A stretch of DNA of 51,961 bases from Hyphomicrobiaceae bacterium (GCA_025351355.1 JANXWC010000065.1:1-51961); one strand, 5' to 3'. Numbered from the stretch's first letter, positions 42,853-51,621 are shown. Translations and numbers: made by a program. Notes: generated by a model not told the origin, from the letters alone.

Positions 42853-44322
42853 ATGCAACGTGCCGTCTTTCCAAGCGCCTCGGTAATCGGCGCGGCCGTT
42901 TGGCTGGCGACGGTCCTGTGCGGCCTGGGGCTCGGAAGTCGTGTTTTGCTGGCGCAGCGCGTGCCCGATGTGGCGGCTGCCGGTTCCAGCTATATCAATC
43001 CCTTCCCGCCGGGCGACGTGTACAAACTACAGGTCTACGGCGACGTCTTTGTTGACGGCTTGTTGCAGGGTTTGACCGAGAACCTCCGGCCGGAGGAGCG
43101 GGTCGAGCTGCCGCGCAAACCGCGGGCAATCTCGTCGCTGGTCCGCACCGATGTCGATGAGGATCTGCGTGCCGAAGAACAATCGCGTGATGTCGTCCAC
43201 ATCGGTGTGGTGATGCTTGGCCTGAATGATCGCGGGCCGTTGCGCAGTCCCGGCGCCTCGTCGATCAAGTTCGGCACGCCTGCCTGGAAGGATCAATACG
43301 CGCAGCGCGTCGACCGGTTGCTGAAGGCGCTGAAGCGCCGCAACATGGCCGTTTACGTGGTGGGAATGCCACCGCTGCGGCGGCCAGACGCGAATACCGA
43401 TCTCGAGATGATCAACGAGACGCTGGTCGAGCGGGCCTTCGCAAACGGTATTCGTTTCGTCGAGATCGCGGAGAGTTTTGTCGACGAGAACGGTGCATTC
43501 AGCCAGTTCGGTCCCGATAGTGCCGGCAATCGCGAGAAGCTGCGCGACGGTGACGGCGTCGGCTTTACCAACGCCGGCAATCGCAAACTTGGTGCCCTGG
43601 TGGCGGCGGAATTGAAACGTGATCTGGCCGGTGCGCGTGCGGAACGCGCGGTCCCGCTTGCGGGCAGCGATGTCGAGCAAAAGCGCATCAACCCGGACCG
43701 CGCTGGCGTACCTGCGGGGCTTGCCGCTGTAAAAAGCGTTGTCGTCAAGGATGCCAAGGACCAAAAAAGTGCTGTCGCAGCGAGCGCTTCGCCGTCGCAA
43801 GTCATACCTTCGCAGGCGGCGATGCGTGCTGCGAGCGGCCAGGTTGACCAGAAGAGCGAGACGACCAAGGTCATGCTCAAGTTGCCGGGTATCAGCGGTC
43901 GTGATGACACGATGCAGATGGAATTGGTGCGGCCGGCAATTTCAGCGGCCGTGATTGCCCTGCTGACGCGCAAGGAGGCCGTGGACGCCGTCCAACAGCC
44001 CTACGAATTGCTGGCCGATGACGTCGGCGATGGCGTTTCTGTCAGCACCATGGTGGCGGCCTTGTCATATAACACGAATGGCGGGCGCCGACGCGGCGTG
44101 GCTAATCAGGCCGCCTATACGGCAGTCTGGGTGAAGGGTGAGCGATTGCCGCCAAAGCCAGGCCGAGCGGACGACTTTACATGGCCACGACCGGGAGACG
44201 AGATTGTGGAAGCGCCCGCTCAAGCTGAGCCTGCATCTGCACCCGCGGCTGCACGACCGGCTGCGAAGACGCCGGTACTTACGAGTGAGCAATTGCAAAA
44301 GTTGCGCAATCGGCAGCGGTAG
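42853..44322 (+). CDS. Periplasmic SGNH/GDSL hydrolase-like protein (DUF459)
   Basis: After a signal or membrane segment (SVIGAAVWLATVLCGLGLG) comes a DUF459-type SGNH domain. VVMLGLNDRGPL supplies the block III asparagine region, and DGVGFTNAGNRKLG is near the usual Asp-His end, although the canonical DxxH is replaced by a TNAG sequence. The C-terminal third is low-complexity Ala/Pro-rich. DUF459 proteins are thought to act on envelope acyl groups. ATG 42853 is chosen because the frame further upstream runs through a repeat element. The stop codon TAG is the first base triplet of repeat copy B. Context: two lytic transglycosylases precede it. Confidence 0.8.
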   Translation: MQRAVFPSASVIGAAVWLATVLCGLGLGSRVLLAQRVPDVAAAGSSYINPFPPGDVYKLQVYGDVFVDGLLQGLTENLRPEERVELPRKPRAISSLVRTDVDEDLRAEEQSRDVVHIGVVMLGLNDRGPLRSPGASSIKFGTPAWKDQYAQRVDRLLKALKRRNMAVYVVGMPPLRRPDANTDLEMINETLVERAFANGIRFVEIAESFVDENGAFSQFGPDSAGNREKLRDGDGVGFTNAGNRKLGALVAAELKRDLAGARAERAVPLAGSDVEQKRINPDRAGVPAGLAAVKSVVVKDAKDQKSAVAASASPSQVIPSQAAMRAASGQVDQKSETTKVMLKLPGISGRDDTMQMELVRPAISAAVIALLTRKEAVDAVQQPYELLADDVGDGVSVSTMVAALSYNTNGGRRRGVANQAAYTAVWVKGERLPPKPGRADDFTWPRPGDEIVEAPAQAEPASAPAAARPAAKTPVLTSEQLQKLRNRQR

Positions 44323-44425
44323 GGTTGTGGCAGTTTTGGTGGAATCGCGGAACGACGGTTGTTTCTTGTGCAGACGTGCCGTTGAAAATGCATGAAAAGC
44401 CGCGGCCGGAAACCACAGCTCGAGA
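44320..44425. repeat. Intergenic mosaic repeat, copy B
   Basis: Starts at the SGNH stop codon with TAGGGT and runs through TTTTGGTGGAATCGCGGAAC, matching the palindromic part of copy C (51701-51743), then TTGT-C-GTGC and CCGGAAACCAC towards the distal end. It is degenerate compared with copy C: the left arm no longer pairs well. Confidence 0.55.
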
Positions 44426-44542
44426 AATTGTATTTCGATCTGTTTTCGAGTGCGCCGCCCAACATGTCGACGCACACCACGCTTGCCTCGAGCTAACGCC
44501 CAAGATGCGCAAAATTACAATTCCGAGCCTGCCCGATCGGAC

Positions 44543-44758
44543 TTAGCTTGCAGCTTGCAGGTTGACAGCCTTCGGACCCTTGCCGCGCTTGTCGGGTTCC
44601 GTTTCGAAAGAAACGCGCATGCCTTCGTCGAGCGAGCCGATGCCAGAACGCTCCACGGCTGTGATGTGGACGAACACATCTTTGCCACCCTGGTCAGGAG
44701 TGATGAAGCCGAAGCCTTTTGTTTGATTGAAGAATTTAACTGTCCCGGTCTGCCGCAT
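44543..44758 (-). CDS. Cold-shock protein (CspA family)
   Basis: A single cold-shock OB domain of 71 residues with RNP1 KGFGFI at 14-19 and RNP2 VFVHI at 28-32; it binds single-stranded RNA and DNA and melts RNA structure. A near-consensus promoter about 240 bp upstream implies a long leader, as in cold-induced csp mRNAs. Confidence 0.96.
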   Translation of the reverse strand: MRQTGTVKFFNQTKGFGFITPDQGGKDVFVHITAVERSGIGSLDEGMRVSFETEPDKRGKGPKAVNLQAAS

Positions 44759-44994
44759 GCTATGCTCCTGAAGTCCTCAAAATGTTCCAGTGATACACCC
44801 GGGCGGGATGTATCAAAGTAGTCGAAACAGTCTGGCCCACTATCGGGGAACCTGAGGCATTCAAGCGAGAGAGGCACGCACTTGCAGGCTATCTCAAACC
44901 GGTCTCAGCGGTCTCCGCCGGGTCAGATAGGCCGCCCGAACTTGCCGCAATATCTGTGATTGATCGAACACGTGCAAGGCTAAAAATATGTACA

Positions 44995-45023
44995 AATCTA
45001 GTAATTTGTCAGAATTTAGTCAA
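44995..45023 (-). promoter_or_regulatory. Sigma-70-type promoter of the cold-shock gene with long leader
   Basis: On the minus strand TTGACT (45023-45018), a 17-bp spacer, and TAGATT (45000-44995). The predicted start near 44988 gives a leader of about 230 nt before the csp start. No gene is seen in the 289-bp gap 44759-45047. Confidence 0.6.
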
Positions 45024-45047
45024 CGGCCCGGAGGGCGAAGTGCTGCT

Positions 45048-45968
45048 TCATTTGTCGCCGCGACGCTGTGGCGACTTCAGGTTTGCAGTCACAGAAGGCT
45101 GTAACCGCTCAATATTCTTGAGTTCATAAAATCCTTTTCCGGCCTCGCCGAGGCGTTCGGCGAGCAACGGTAGGATTATTGCCAGTTCGTCTGCCAGTTG
45201 GAAGGGGGCGTTAACTACCGCCACGCCTGCGCCGTTCAGCACCAGAGGATTGCGCAGCGGGCGCAGCAGCAACTCGACCTTCAGCGGCGGCTTGAGGCCT
45301 GCGGCCTCGGTTGTTTCCAGCAAGCCCCGATGAAATCGCGCGATCGGTTTGTCGTCTTTGATCGGATACCAGAGCAAGTAAATGCCGGTGGCAAAGCGCT
45401 TGATCGCTTCGGCCAAGCTCTTGCTCATGCGCAAAAGTTCGCCGGGCTGCTCGAAGGGGGGATCGATCAGGATCAGTCCGCGGCGCTCTTTCGGCGGCAG
45501 GAGTGCTTTGAGCGCCGCGTAACCGTCGAGATGGCTAACCTTGCACAGCTTGTCTTTGCCAAGTGTGGTCTCCAGGAGCGCACCGTCATCGGGGTGCAAT
45601 TCGTTGGCGACCAACGAGTCGCCCGGCCGCAATCCGGACTGCACCAAGGCCGGCGATCCCGGATACATCGTCAGTCCGCCGGCATGATTTTCCGCGCGAA
45701 CGGCATCGAGATAGGGCGCCAACAACCGGGCTATTCGGGGTGGTAACGGTGCGGCGTCGGTGCCGAAGAGGCGACCAATGCCGCTGCGCCATTCCTCAGT
45801 TTTCGCTGCTTCCGTATGGTCTAGTCGGTAGCGTCCGGCCCCCGCATGCGTATCGATGACACGGAACGGCGTGTCTTTCTTCTTCAGATGCTCCAAGCAC
45901 AACATCAGCACGACATGCTTGAGCACGTCGCCGAAATTGCCGGCATGATAGGCGTGGCGATAATTCAT
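45048..45968 (-). CDS. rlmJ: 23S rRNA (adenine-2030-N6)-methyltransferase
   Basis: The family start MNYRHAYHAGNFGDVLKH is unmistakable, followed by VIDTHAGAGRY (SAM-binding) and the catalytic LIDPPFE in place of the N/DPPY motif. It methylates A2030 of 23S rRNA using SAM. 306 residues is slightly longer than E. coli RlmJ (280). It is downstream of holC on the same strand, with a 115-bp gap. Confidence 0.95.
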   Translation of the reverse strand: MNYRHAYHAGNFGDVLKHVVLMLCLEHLKKKDTPFRVIDTHAGAGRYRLDHTEAAKTEEWRSGIGRLFGTDAAPLPPRIARLLAPYLDAVRAENHAGGLTMYPGSPALVQSGLRPGDSLVANELHPDDGALLETTLGKDKLCKVSHLDGYAALKALLPPKERRGLILIDPPFEQPGELLRMSKSLAEAIKRFATGIYLLWYPIKDDKPIARFHRGLLETTEAAGLKPPLKVELLLRPLRNPLVLNGAGVAVVNAPFQLADELAIILPLLAERLGEAGKGFYELKNIERLQPSVTANLKSPQRRGDK

Positions 45969-46083
45969 GGATGGGCTTCAACTCGTCAAATTCATTCGTT
46001 TCATTCAACATGCTCACGCAGGTGGCCATCCACGACATGCCTATAATAAACCGGCCGCCAGAGACTAAACGCGCTTCATCTTC

Positions 46084-46536
46084 TTAAGCCTTTTGCTCCC
46101 ACCGACCATCCTGGTTTTGCTGCCAGTAGGTGAGGTTGCAGTCGGTAGCTTTTGCGGCCTTCCAATGTTTGCGCGCGTCGGCCAGTGCATCGGGATTGCG
46201 GCCGTCGAACAGCAACACGATGCGATTGTAACCTTCGAAGGTGGTCGGCGCCGCGCCCTCAACGAGAAAGCGCACGGTGGCGTTGTTCGGATTATCGGTT
46301 TCGCTGGTCAGATACACTGGTTGGTCCGCCGGAGGCCCGTCCGATGCGGTGCCGTGCGGCAGGAAGCTCTCGGGTTTGTAGGTCCACAGCAGATTATTGA
46401 GCGGCTGCAGTCGGTCGGGGTTGCCGACTTCGATAACGGCGCGCCAGCCGCGCTCGACGACGCGCTCGATCAGGGTCGGCAGCACGGTTTCCAGCGGCTG
46501 GCGCTCAAGATGATAGAAGAAGACTTCGGTGGCCAT
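46084..46536 (-). CDS. holC: DNA polymerase III chi subunit
   Basis: At 150 residues the start MATEVFFYHLERQPLETVLP and the pattern LPHGTASDGPPADQPVYLT are typical of HolC, which links the clamp loader to SSB. The segment RIVLLFDGRNPDALADAR completes the fold. ATG 46536 with GGGGCGGC upstream is preferred to an in-frame start at 46671, which would add 45 atypical residues. It is usually next to pepA in related genomes; that gene is not here. Confidence 0.92.
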   Translation of the reverse strand: MATEVFFYHLERQPLETVLPTLIERVVERGWRAVIEVGNPDRLQPLNNLLWTYKPESFLPHGTASDGPPADQPVYLTSETDNPNNATVRFLVEGAAPTTFEGYNRIVLLFDGRNPDALADARKHWKAAKATDCNLTYWQQNQDGRWEQKA

Positions 46537-46658
46537 GCCGCCCCATATCAGAAAAGCGCTGAGCGACGAAGCCGATTTGCGGCTGCATAGTGATCGCGAT
46601 AGAAGCGCTGTCTGGTTGCCATGTCGGCCGCCCACTGACGATTGAGGATTGGATAGGC

Positions 46659-47951
46659 ATGAGCAGCGCATTTGGAGCCACGTTGCGGCCGAAGCTGAGC
46701 GCGACGTTGGCGCGTGTCGTCACGGTCGGACCGGGTGAGCGTGCCGGCCTCGGGTGGTCGTTCGTGTATTTCTTTTGCGTGCTGGCCGCCTATTACATTG
46801 TGCGCCCGGTGCGTGACGAAATGGGTGTCGTTGCCGGCAAGGACGGGCTGGAGCGGATCTTCATCTATGTGTTCCTGGTGATGTTGGCGGCGGTGCCGGT
46901 GTTCGGCAAGATCGTGGCCAGCTTTCCACGCCGTCTGGTGGTGCCGGTGATCTATATTTTCTTCATTCTCAATTTGATAGCTTTTCGCATGGCGCTGGGC
47001 CTGGGCGAGAGCAAGCTGCTGGCGCAGACGTTCTTCGTATGGGCGAGCGTATTCAATCTGTTTACTATCTCGCTGTTCTGGATCGTCATGAGCGAGCATT
47101 GGGACAGCACGCAAGCCAAGCGCCTGTATGGCGTTATCGCCGCCGGTGGAAGTATCGGAGGCATCGCCGGGCCGTTCATTGCGCAGGGCCTGGTGCCGGT
47201 GATCGGGCCGGACAATCTGCTGCTGGTTTCGGCCGCGTTCCTGGCGCTGGCACTGGTTGCGGCATTGCAGGTGCGCGCGTCTTTCAGTGGTCGTGGCGAT
47301 GCCGAGGTCGCACCGCCGCGCGAGGAGAACCTGTTCAAAGGTGCGATACAGGTCTGGCGCTCGCCTTATCTGTTTCAGATCGCCTTGGCGATCCTGGTGG
47401 CGAATGTCGTCTCGACCTTTTTCTATCTGGAGCAAGCTGGAATCGTCGGTGCTGCCATCACGGATCGGGCCGCACGCGTGCAATTGTTTGCGCGCATGGA
47501 TCTGTCGGTCAGCCTCTTGACCATTCTCATTCAGGTGCTGGCCACCAGCATCGTCTTGCGCCGCTACGGCATCGGCATGGCTGCAGGCCTGTTGCCGCTG
47601 ACGGCGATTGTGGGCTTTGTGGCGTTGGCGGTGGCGCCGGTGCTATGGGTGATCGTCGCGGTGGTAGTGGCCGAACGTGCCGTTACGTTCTCCATCGCCA
47701 GTCCGGCGATGCGGGTGCTCTATACGCTGGTCGAGCCGGACGAGAAATATCGCGCACAGAACTTCATTGACACCGTTGTTTTCCGTGGCGGCGATGCGGT
47801 GTCAGGGTCGCTGTTCAATCTGATGACGCGGCAATTGGGGATGGCCACTGCCGGTATTTCGATCGTCAGCATTCCGTTGGCATTGATTTGGCTGGCTATC
47901 TGTCTGGCGCTGGGCCGCCGTCACGCGGCAAGGGCTGCGCAACTCCCTTGA
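46659..47951 (+). CDS. NTT/ADP-ATP-translocase-like membrane carrier (or MFS relative)
   Basis: About 430 residues with around twelve hydrophobic segments. The first reads FVYFFCVLAAYYIVRPVRDEMG, a motif shared by Npt1/Npt2-type nucleotide transporters and related MFS proteins of free-living bacteria. In intracellular bacteria the family exchanges ATP for ADP, while in free-living ones the substrate is generally unknown. ATG 46659 has GGATAGG just upstream; the ATG at 46590 would overlap the divergent holC upstream region. Confidence 0.8.
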   Translation: MSSAFGATLRPKLSATLARVVTVGPGERAGLGWSFVYFFCVLAAYYIVRPVRDEMGVVAGKDGLERIFIYVFLVMLAAVPVFGKIVASFPRRLVVPVIYIFFILNLIAFRMALGLGESKLLAQTFFVWASVFNLFTISLFWIVMSEHWDSTQAKRLYGVIAAGGSIGGIAGPFIAQGLVPVIGPDNLLLVSAAFLALALVAALQVRASFSGRGDAEVAPPREENLFKGAIQVWRSPYLFQIALAILVANVVSTFFYLEQAGIVGAAITDRAARVQLFARMDLSVSLLTILIQVLATSIVLRRYGIGMAAGLLPLTAIVGFVALAVAPVLWVIVAVVVAERAVTFSIASPAMRVLYTLVEPDEKYRAQNFIDTVVFRGGDAVSGSLFNLMTRQLGMATAGISIVSIPLALIWLAICLALGRRHAARAAQLP

Positions 47952-48034
47952 TCGGTAACGTCTTGCATACTCGGTCAACCGTGCCTCGCATGTGGTGCCC
48001 CTTCAAGGACGTTTTTGCTGCACCGCAAAATGCT

Positions 48035-48063
48035 TTGACAGCCCCCCGCAAATCAGGCATAGA
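48035..48063 (+). promoter_or_regulatory. Sigma-70-type promoter of the RNA helicase with long leader
   Basis: TTGACA (48035-48040), a 17-bp spacer, and CATAGA (48058-48063), in the 349-bp gap 47952-48300. It implies a leader of about 230 nt. No gene is visible in the gap. Confidence 0.5.
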
Positions 48064-48142
48064 CCGCTGTGATTGCTCGTGAGCGCGCCAACGCGCTCTT
48101 TTCGCCTCGCCTGATGCCAGCCTGCTGCGCTGTGGTTCTCCA

Positions 48143-48163
48143 CGGTCTGGTCAGGCCAGACCG
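48143..48163 (+). repeat. Perfect hairpin in the RNA helicase leader
   Basis: CGGTCTGG and CCAGACCG, 8 bp each, around a 5-nt loop. There is no following T-run, so it is not an intrinsic terminator. Located in the predicted leader, it could be a stability or autoregulatory element targeted by the helicase. Confidence 0.6.
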
Positions 48164-48300
48164 ATGCTTCCAAGCGTCTTCTTACGAGCAAATCCCGTTT
48201 AACCCGATGCCATCCCGAGGCCGCGCGCCGGATGGATCACACTTGCGTTGCCGTCAGACCTGCGGGTCGGCGTCTGCAATGCCAGAAGGATATTATTCTC

Positions 48301-50424
48301 GTGACTGACGTTACTTTTGCCAGCCTCGGCCTCGCCGAGCCGCTCATGCAGGCGCTTGCCGCATCGGGCTACACCATCCCTACCCCCATTCAGGCCCAAG
48401 CCATCCCACCGCTGCTCGCGGGTAAGGATCTGCTCGGTCTTGCCGAAACCGGCTCGGGCAAGACGGCGGCGTTCGCGCTGCCGATCCTGCAGGCGCTGTC
48501 AAAGATTGCCGAACCGGTCGCGCCGCGCTGCTGCCGCGCGCTGATCCTGGCGCCGACGCGCGAACTTGCCATTCAGATCGGCGAGAGCGTCGAGACCTAC
48601 GGCAAGCAGTTCAAGCTCCGCCATACCGTCGTGTTCGGCGGCGTCGGATCGCGTCCGCAGATCCGCGCCATGGATCGCGGCGTCGATATTCTAATTGCCA
48701 CCCCTGGCCGCCTGCTCGATCTGATGGGCACGCGCAACGTGATCCTCAACAAGGTGCAATTCTTCGTGCTCGACGAAGCCGACCGCATGCTCGACATGGG
48801 CTTCATCCGCGACGTCAAGCGCATCACCAAGGAATTGCCGAAGGTGCGCCAGTCGCTGTTGTTCTCGGCCACAATGCCGCAGGACATCACCTCGCTGGCC
48901 AATGAGATTCTGCATCATCCCGTGCGTGTCGAAGTGGCGCGCGCCGGCAAGACCGTCGATCGCATCGAGCAGTTCGTCTACTTCGTCGACACCAAGTCGA
49001 AGCGCGCGGCGCTGGCGGCGTTGCTGAAGGACGAGGCGATGAGCCGCGTCATTCTGTTCACGCGCACCAAGCACGGCGCCGATCGCGTCGCGCGCGGTTT
49101 GGCTGTGAGCGGCGTGGGCGCGTTCGCGATCCACGGCAACAAGAGCCAGAATGCACGGCAGGCAGCGCTTGAGAGCTTTCGCACCGGCAAGGCGCGCGTG
49201 CTGGTGGCTACCGACATCGCAGCCCGCGGCATCGATATCGACGATATCAGCCACGTCGTGAACTACGATATTCCCAACATTCCCGAGAGCTACGTGCATC
49301 GCATCGGCCGTACGGCGCGTGCAGGCAAGGCAGGCGTGGCGATTGCGTTGTGTGCGCCGGAAGAGCGCGCATACCTGCGTGACATCGAACGCCTGACGCG
49401 CAAGCCGCTGACGCCGGGCCAACCGATCCCAGGGCTCGCCGAGGTAACGGCCAGCTTGCCGCCGATCCCGTCGAAGGGCGAAGACCGCGATGAGAACCAG
49501 AGTTTCGAGCGCGGTCGTGGCCGCGTCTCCGGTCGTCGCCATATGCCGGCGACGCGTCCGGCAGGGTCGTGGCGCGATACCGATCCAGCGCGTCCTGTCG
49601 AAGCCGGCGCGAGCGCTGGTGCTCCACGCGGCGAGCGCGGCGGTCGTCCGCCGCATCGCGATGAGCGGGGACATTCGAGAGACGGCGAGCGGCGTGGCCC
49701 GCCGAAGACCGATCGCAGCGTGGGCGATCGTCCGCCTTATCGGGCCGATGCTCCCCGCGGTGAAGGCCGCAGAGACGACGCGCGCGGCGAAGGTCGTCCG
49801 CAGGCGCCACGTGGCGAAGGCCGAACCTACGGCCAGCACAGTTCAAAGCCGTTTTCCAACAACAGCAGCGGCGCGCCTTCCAGAGGCGCTGGTGCACCGC
49901 GTGGCGAGCGTCCGTTGCAAGCACGCGACGGCCAGTCTCGCGACGGTGAACGCCGCGGCCCACCCCGCGATAGCGAACGTCGTGGTCCGCCGCGCGACGG
50001 CGACAGCCGTGGTCACCAACGTGATGGTGGCCGAGACAATCATCGCAACGCTGGCGGTGAGCGTCCGCGTGGCGATCATGCCCCGACAGCCGACCATCGC
50101 GACGGCGCCGGACGCGATCACAAGCGCCCCGACCGCAGCGCTGATCGCGCATCCGACCGCCAGCGCGATCCGGTGATCAGTTCGCCGAAGCCGTGGGACA
50201 ATCGTGCGCAATCGAACGGCGAAGGCCGGCCGCACAATGCCGGTGGCATGACCCGTCCACAGCGCAGCGACGATCGCGCGCCTGCCGGTGGTCGTCCCGA
50301 GCGCCGCCCGGAAGCGCGCGGCCCCGATGGTCGTCCGCAAAGTCGTTGGAGCACGGGAGACCGTCCGCGTGGTGGCGATCGTCCGCGTCGCCCCGCCGAA
50401 GCTGGCCGTGCCAAGCCAGAGTAA
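48301..50424 (+). CDS. DEAD-box RNA helicase with long Arg/Gly-rich tail (RhlE-like)
   Basis: The core spans about 400 residues: Q motif (FASLGLAEPLMQAL, then YTIPTPIQAQAIP), AETGSGKT at 48-55, VLDEADRMLDMGF, FSATMP, ATDIAARGIDIDDISHVVNYD and HRIGRTARAG. The remaining 300 residues are a charged Arg/Gly/Asp/Pro-rich low-complexity tail with many RGE, RGPPRD and DGERR blocks. It would bind RNA non-specifically and may support condensate formation. It remodels rRNA or mRNA, often in the cold. GTG 48301 with AAGGA upstream is the likely start; the ATG at 48232 precedes the conserved region by 23 non-family residues. Confidence 0.9.
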   Translation: MTDVTFASLGLAEPLMQALAASGYTIPTPIQAQAIPPLLAGKDLLGLAETGSGKTAAFALPILQALSKIAEPVAPRCCRALILAPTRELAIQIGESVETYGKQFKLRHTVVFGGVGSRPQIRAMDRGVDILIATPGRLLDLMGTRNVILNKVQFFVLDEADRMLDMGFIRDVKRITKELPKVRQSLLFSATMPQDITSLANEILHHPVRVEVARAGKTVDRIEQFVYFVDTKSKRAALAALLKDEAMSRVILFTRTKHGADRVARGLAVSGVGAFAIHGNKSQNARQAALESFRTGKARVLVATDIAARGIDIDDISHVVNYDIPNIPESYVHRIGRTARAGKAGVAIALCAPEERAYLRDIERLTRKPLTPGQPIPGLAEVTASLPPIPSKGEDRDENQSFERGRGRVSGRRHMPATRPAGSWRDTDPARPVEAGASAGAPRGERGGRPPHRDERGHSRDGERRGPPKTDRSVGDRPPYRADAPRGEGRRDDARGEGRPQAPRGEGRTYGQHSSKPFSNNSSGAPSRGAGAPRGERPLQARDGQSRDGERRGPPRDSERRGPPRDGDSRGHQRDGGRDNHRNAGGERPRGDHAPTADHRDGAGRDHKRPDRSADRASDRQRDPVISSPKPWDNRAQSNGEGRPHNAGGMTRPQRSDDRAPAGGRPERRPEARGPDGRPQSRWSTGDRPRGGDRPRRPAEAGRAKPE

Positions 50425-50444
50425 AATTCAAGATCAGTCCACCG

Positions 50445-50476
50445 AAAGGGAGTGCCGCAAGGCGCTCCCTTTTTTT
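50445..50476 (+). terminator. Intrinsic terminator of the RNA helicase
   Basis: GGGAGTGCC, a GCAA tetraloop, and GGCGCTCCC form a 9-bp stem with one G-T pair, immediately followed by seven T. It starts 20 bp after the helicase stop. Confidence 0.93.
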
Positions 50477-50646
50477 GTTACATGATACCGCCATGCACAT
50501 CGCGCGATTTATCGGTTTATTTTTGAACAAGAAATTCAATCTTTGGTTGTAAAATATCACCCATCGCCTGTATTATCTGAAGTGATTCGTTGGCTTGGCA
50601 GGTGGCGGGTCAACTCGAATTGCGGTCGAACACGAGGGACGGCTTG

Positions 50647-51360
50647 ATGGCGATGAAGCTGGCTGTTGCGGCACTGGTGATCGGTGCATTGGGCATAACT
50701 TCGGCGAATGCGGATAAGCTGAATTATCTGAGCGAGATCATCGATATGACGGAGTTGATCGCGCCGCCGCCGCCGGTGGGTTCGGAGGCTTTCAAGCACG
50801 ACCTCGCCGACGTCATCATCATGCAGGAGCGCCGCACGGAGGCGCAGGTGCGCCGCGCGACGGCCGACAACGTGCTGTCGGTTTATCGCTTCGCGGATGT
50901 GCTGGGCGAGAAGTTCAAGGCGGCGAATTTGCCTATTACCGATGCCTTCATCGAGAAAGCGGAGGCGGACGCGCGCGCCGTTCTGATCGCCGCCAAAAAT
51001 GCCCTGCAGCGGCCGCGTCCCGCGGCGGCGAGCCCGGACGTGCTGGCGCTTGGCGGCACGCCGCGATTGCCAACGGCGTATCCGAGTGGCGGCGTTGTCT
51101 ACACGACGCTGGCTGCCATTCTGCTGGCCAGGATGATCCCCGAGAAGCACTTCGAGTTGTCAGAACGCAATCTCGAATATGCCGTCAACCGCGTCGTTCT
51201 CGGCCAGCACTTTCCGCGCGACATCCGCGCCGGTGAAGTGTCCGGTACAGTGATTGCCCATGCATTGATGGCGCAGCCCGACTTCAGGCGCGACCTGCAG
51301 GCGGCCTGTACCGAATTGCGCGCGGTGCTCGGTTATCCGGCGACTCCGGCTGCAAAGTGA
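50647..51360 (+). CDS. PAP2-family acid phosphatase-like protein, altered motif
   Basis: A signal peptide (MAMKLAVAALVIGALGITSANA) exports it. The PAP2/class A acid phosphatase motifs are recognisable: K117-x6-R124-P125, then P146-S147-G148-G149 where PSGH is expected, and N181-R182-x5-H188-x3-D192 where S-R-x5-H-x3-D is expected. The nucleophile His188 and Asp192 remain, but the proton-donor histidine of PSGH is glycine, so activity may be reduced or changed. 237 residues fits class A enzymes. ATG 50647 begins the signal peptide; the in-frame start at 50590 does not. Confidence 0.82.
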   Translation: MAMKLAVAALVIGALGITSANADKLNYLSEIIDMTELIAPPPPVGSEAFKHDLADVIIMQERRTEAQVRRATADNVLSVYRFADVLGEKFKAANLPITDAFIEKAEADARAVLIAAKNALQRPRPAAASPDVLALGGTPRLPTAYPSGGVVYTTLAAILLARMIPEKHFELSERNLEYAVNRVVLGQHFPRDIRAGEVSGTVIAHALMAQPDFRRDLQAACTELRAVLGYPATPAAK

Positions 51361-51399
51361 GCTAGCCTGCCGGTCTCGAAAACGACGAGAGCGCGTACT

Positions 51400-51606
51400 A
51401 TGGAAGAAACCGGCATCGATCCGAAAATGATGGGACAGCTGGCGCACGCCGTCGCGTTTATCTGTGGCGCCGATCATGCAGCCGCAGTGGCGCTCAAGCG
51501 CGCCGCCGATACCGGCGCCGACAAGGATATCAAGGCTGCGCGCAAGGTGTTCCTGCGCCTGAAGCCCGGCGAACGCCGCGCGGCACTCACCATGCTGGAT
51601 GAGTGA
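51400..51606 (+). CDS. Small hypothetical protein
   Basis: A 68-residue, helix-rich, charged soluble protein with no signal or membrane segment. I do not recognise the family. It has codon use like its neighbours, a possible GAGAG RBS 8-12 nt before ATG 51400, and starts 39 bp after the phosphatase stop on the same strand, so cotranscription is likely. Confidence 0.55.
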   Translation: MEETGIDPKMMGQLAHAVAFICGADHAAAVALKRAADTGADKDIKAARKVFLRLKPGERRAALTMLDE

Positions 51607-51621
51607 AGCGAAAGCGGGGCT

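Noticed and set aside
49480-50420. Repetitive DNA that could suggest a CRISPR array or tandem repeat locus
   Set aside because: The repetition is the codon pattern of an Arg/Gly-rich protein tail; there are no constant repeats with unique spacers.
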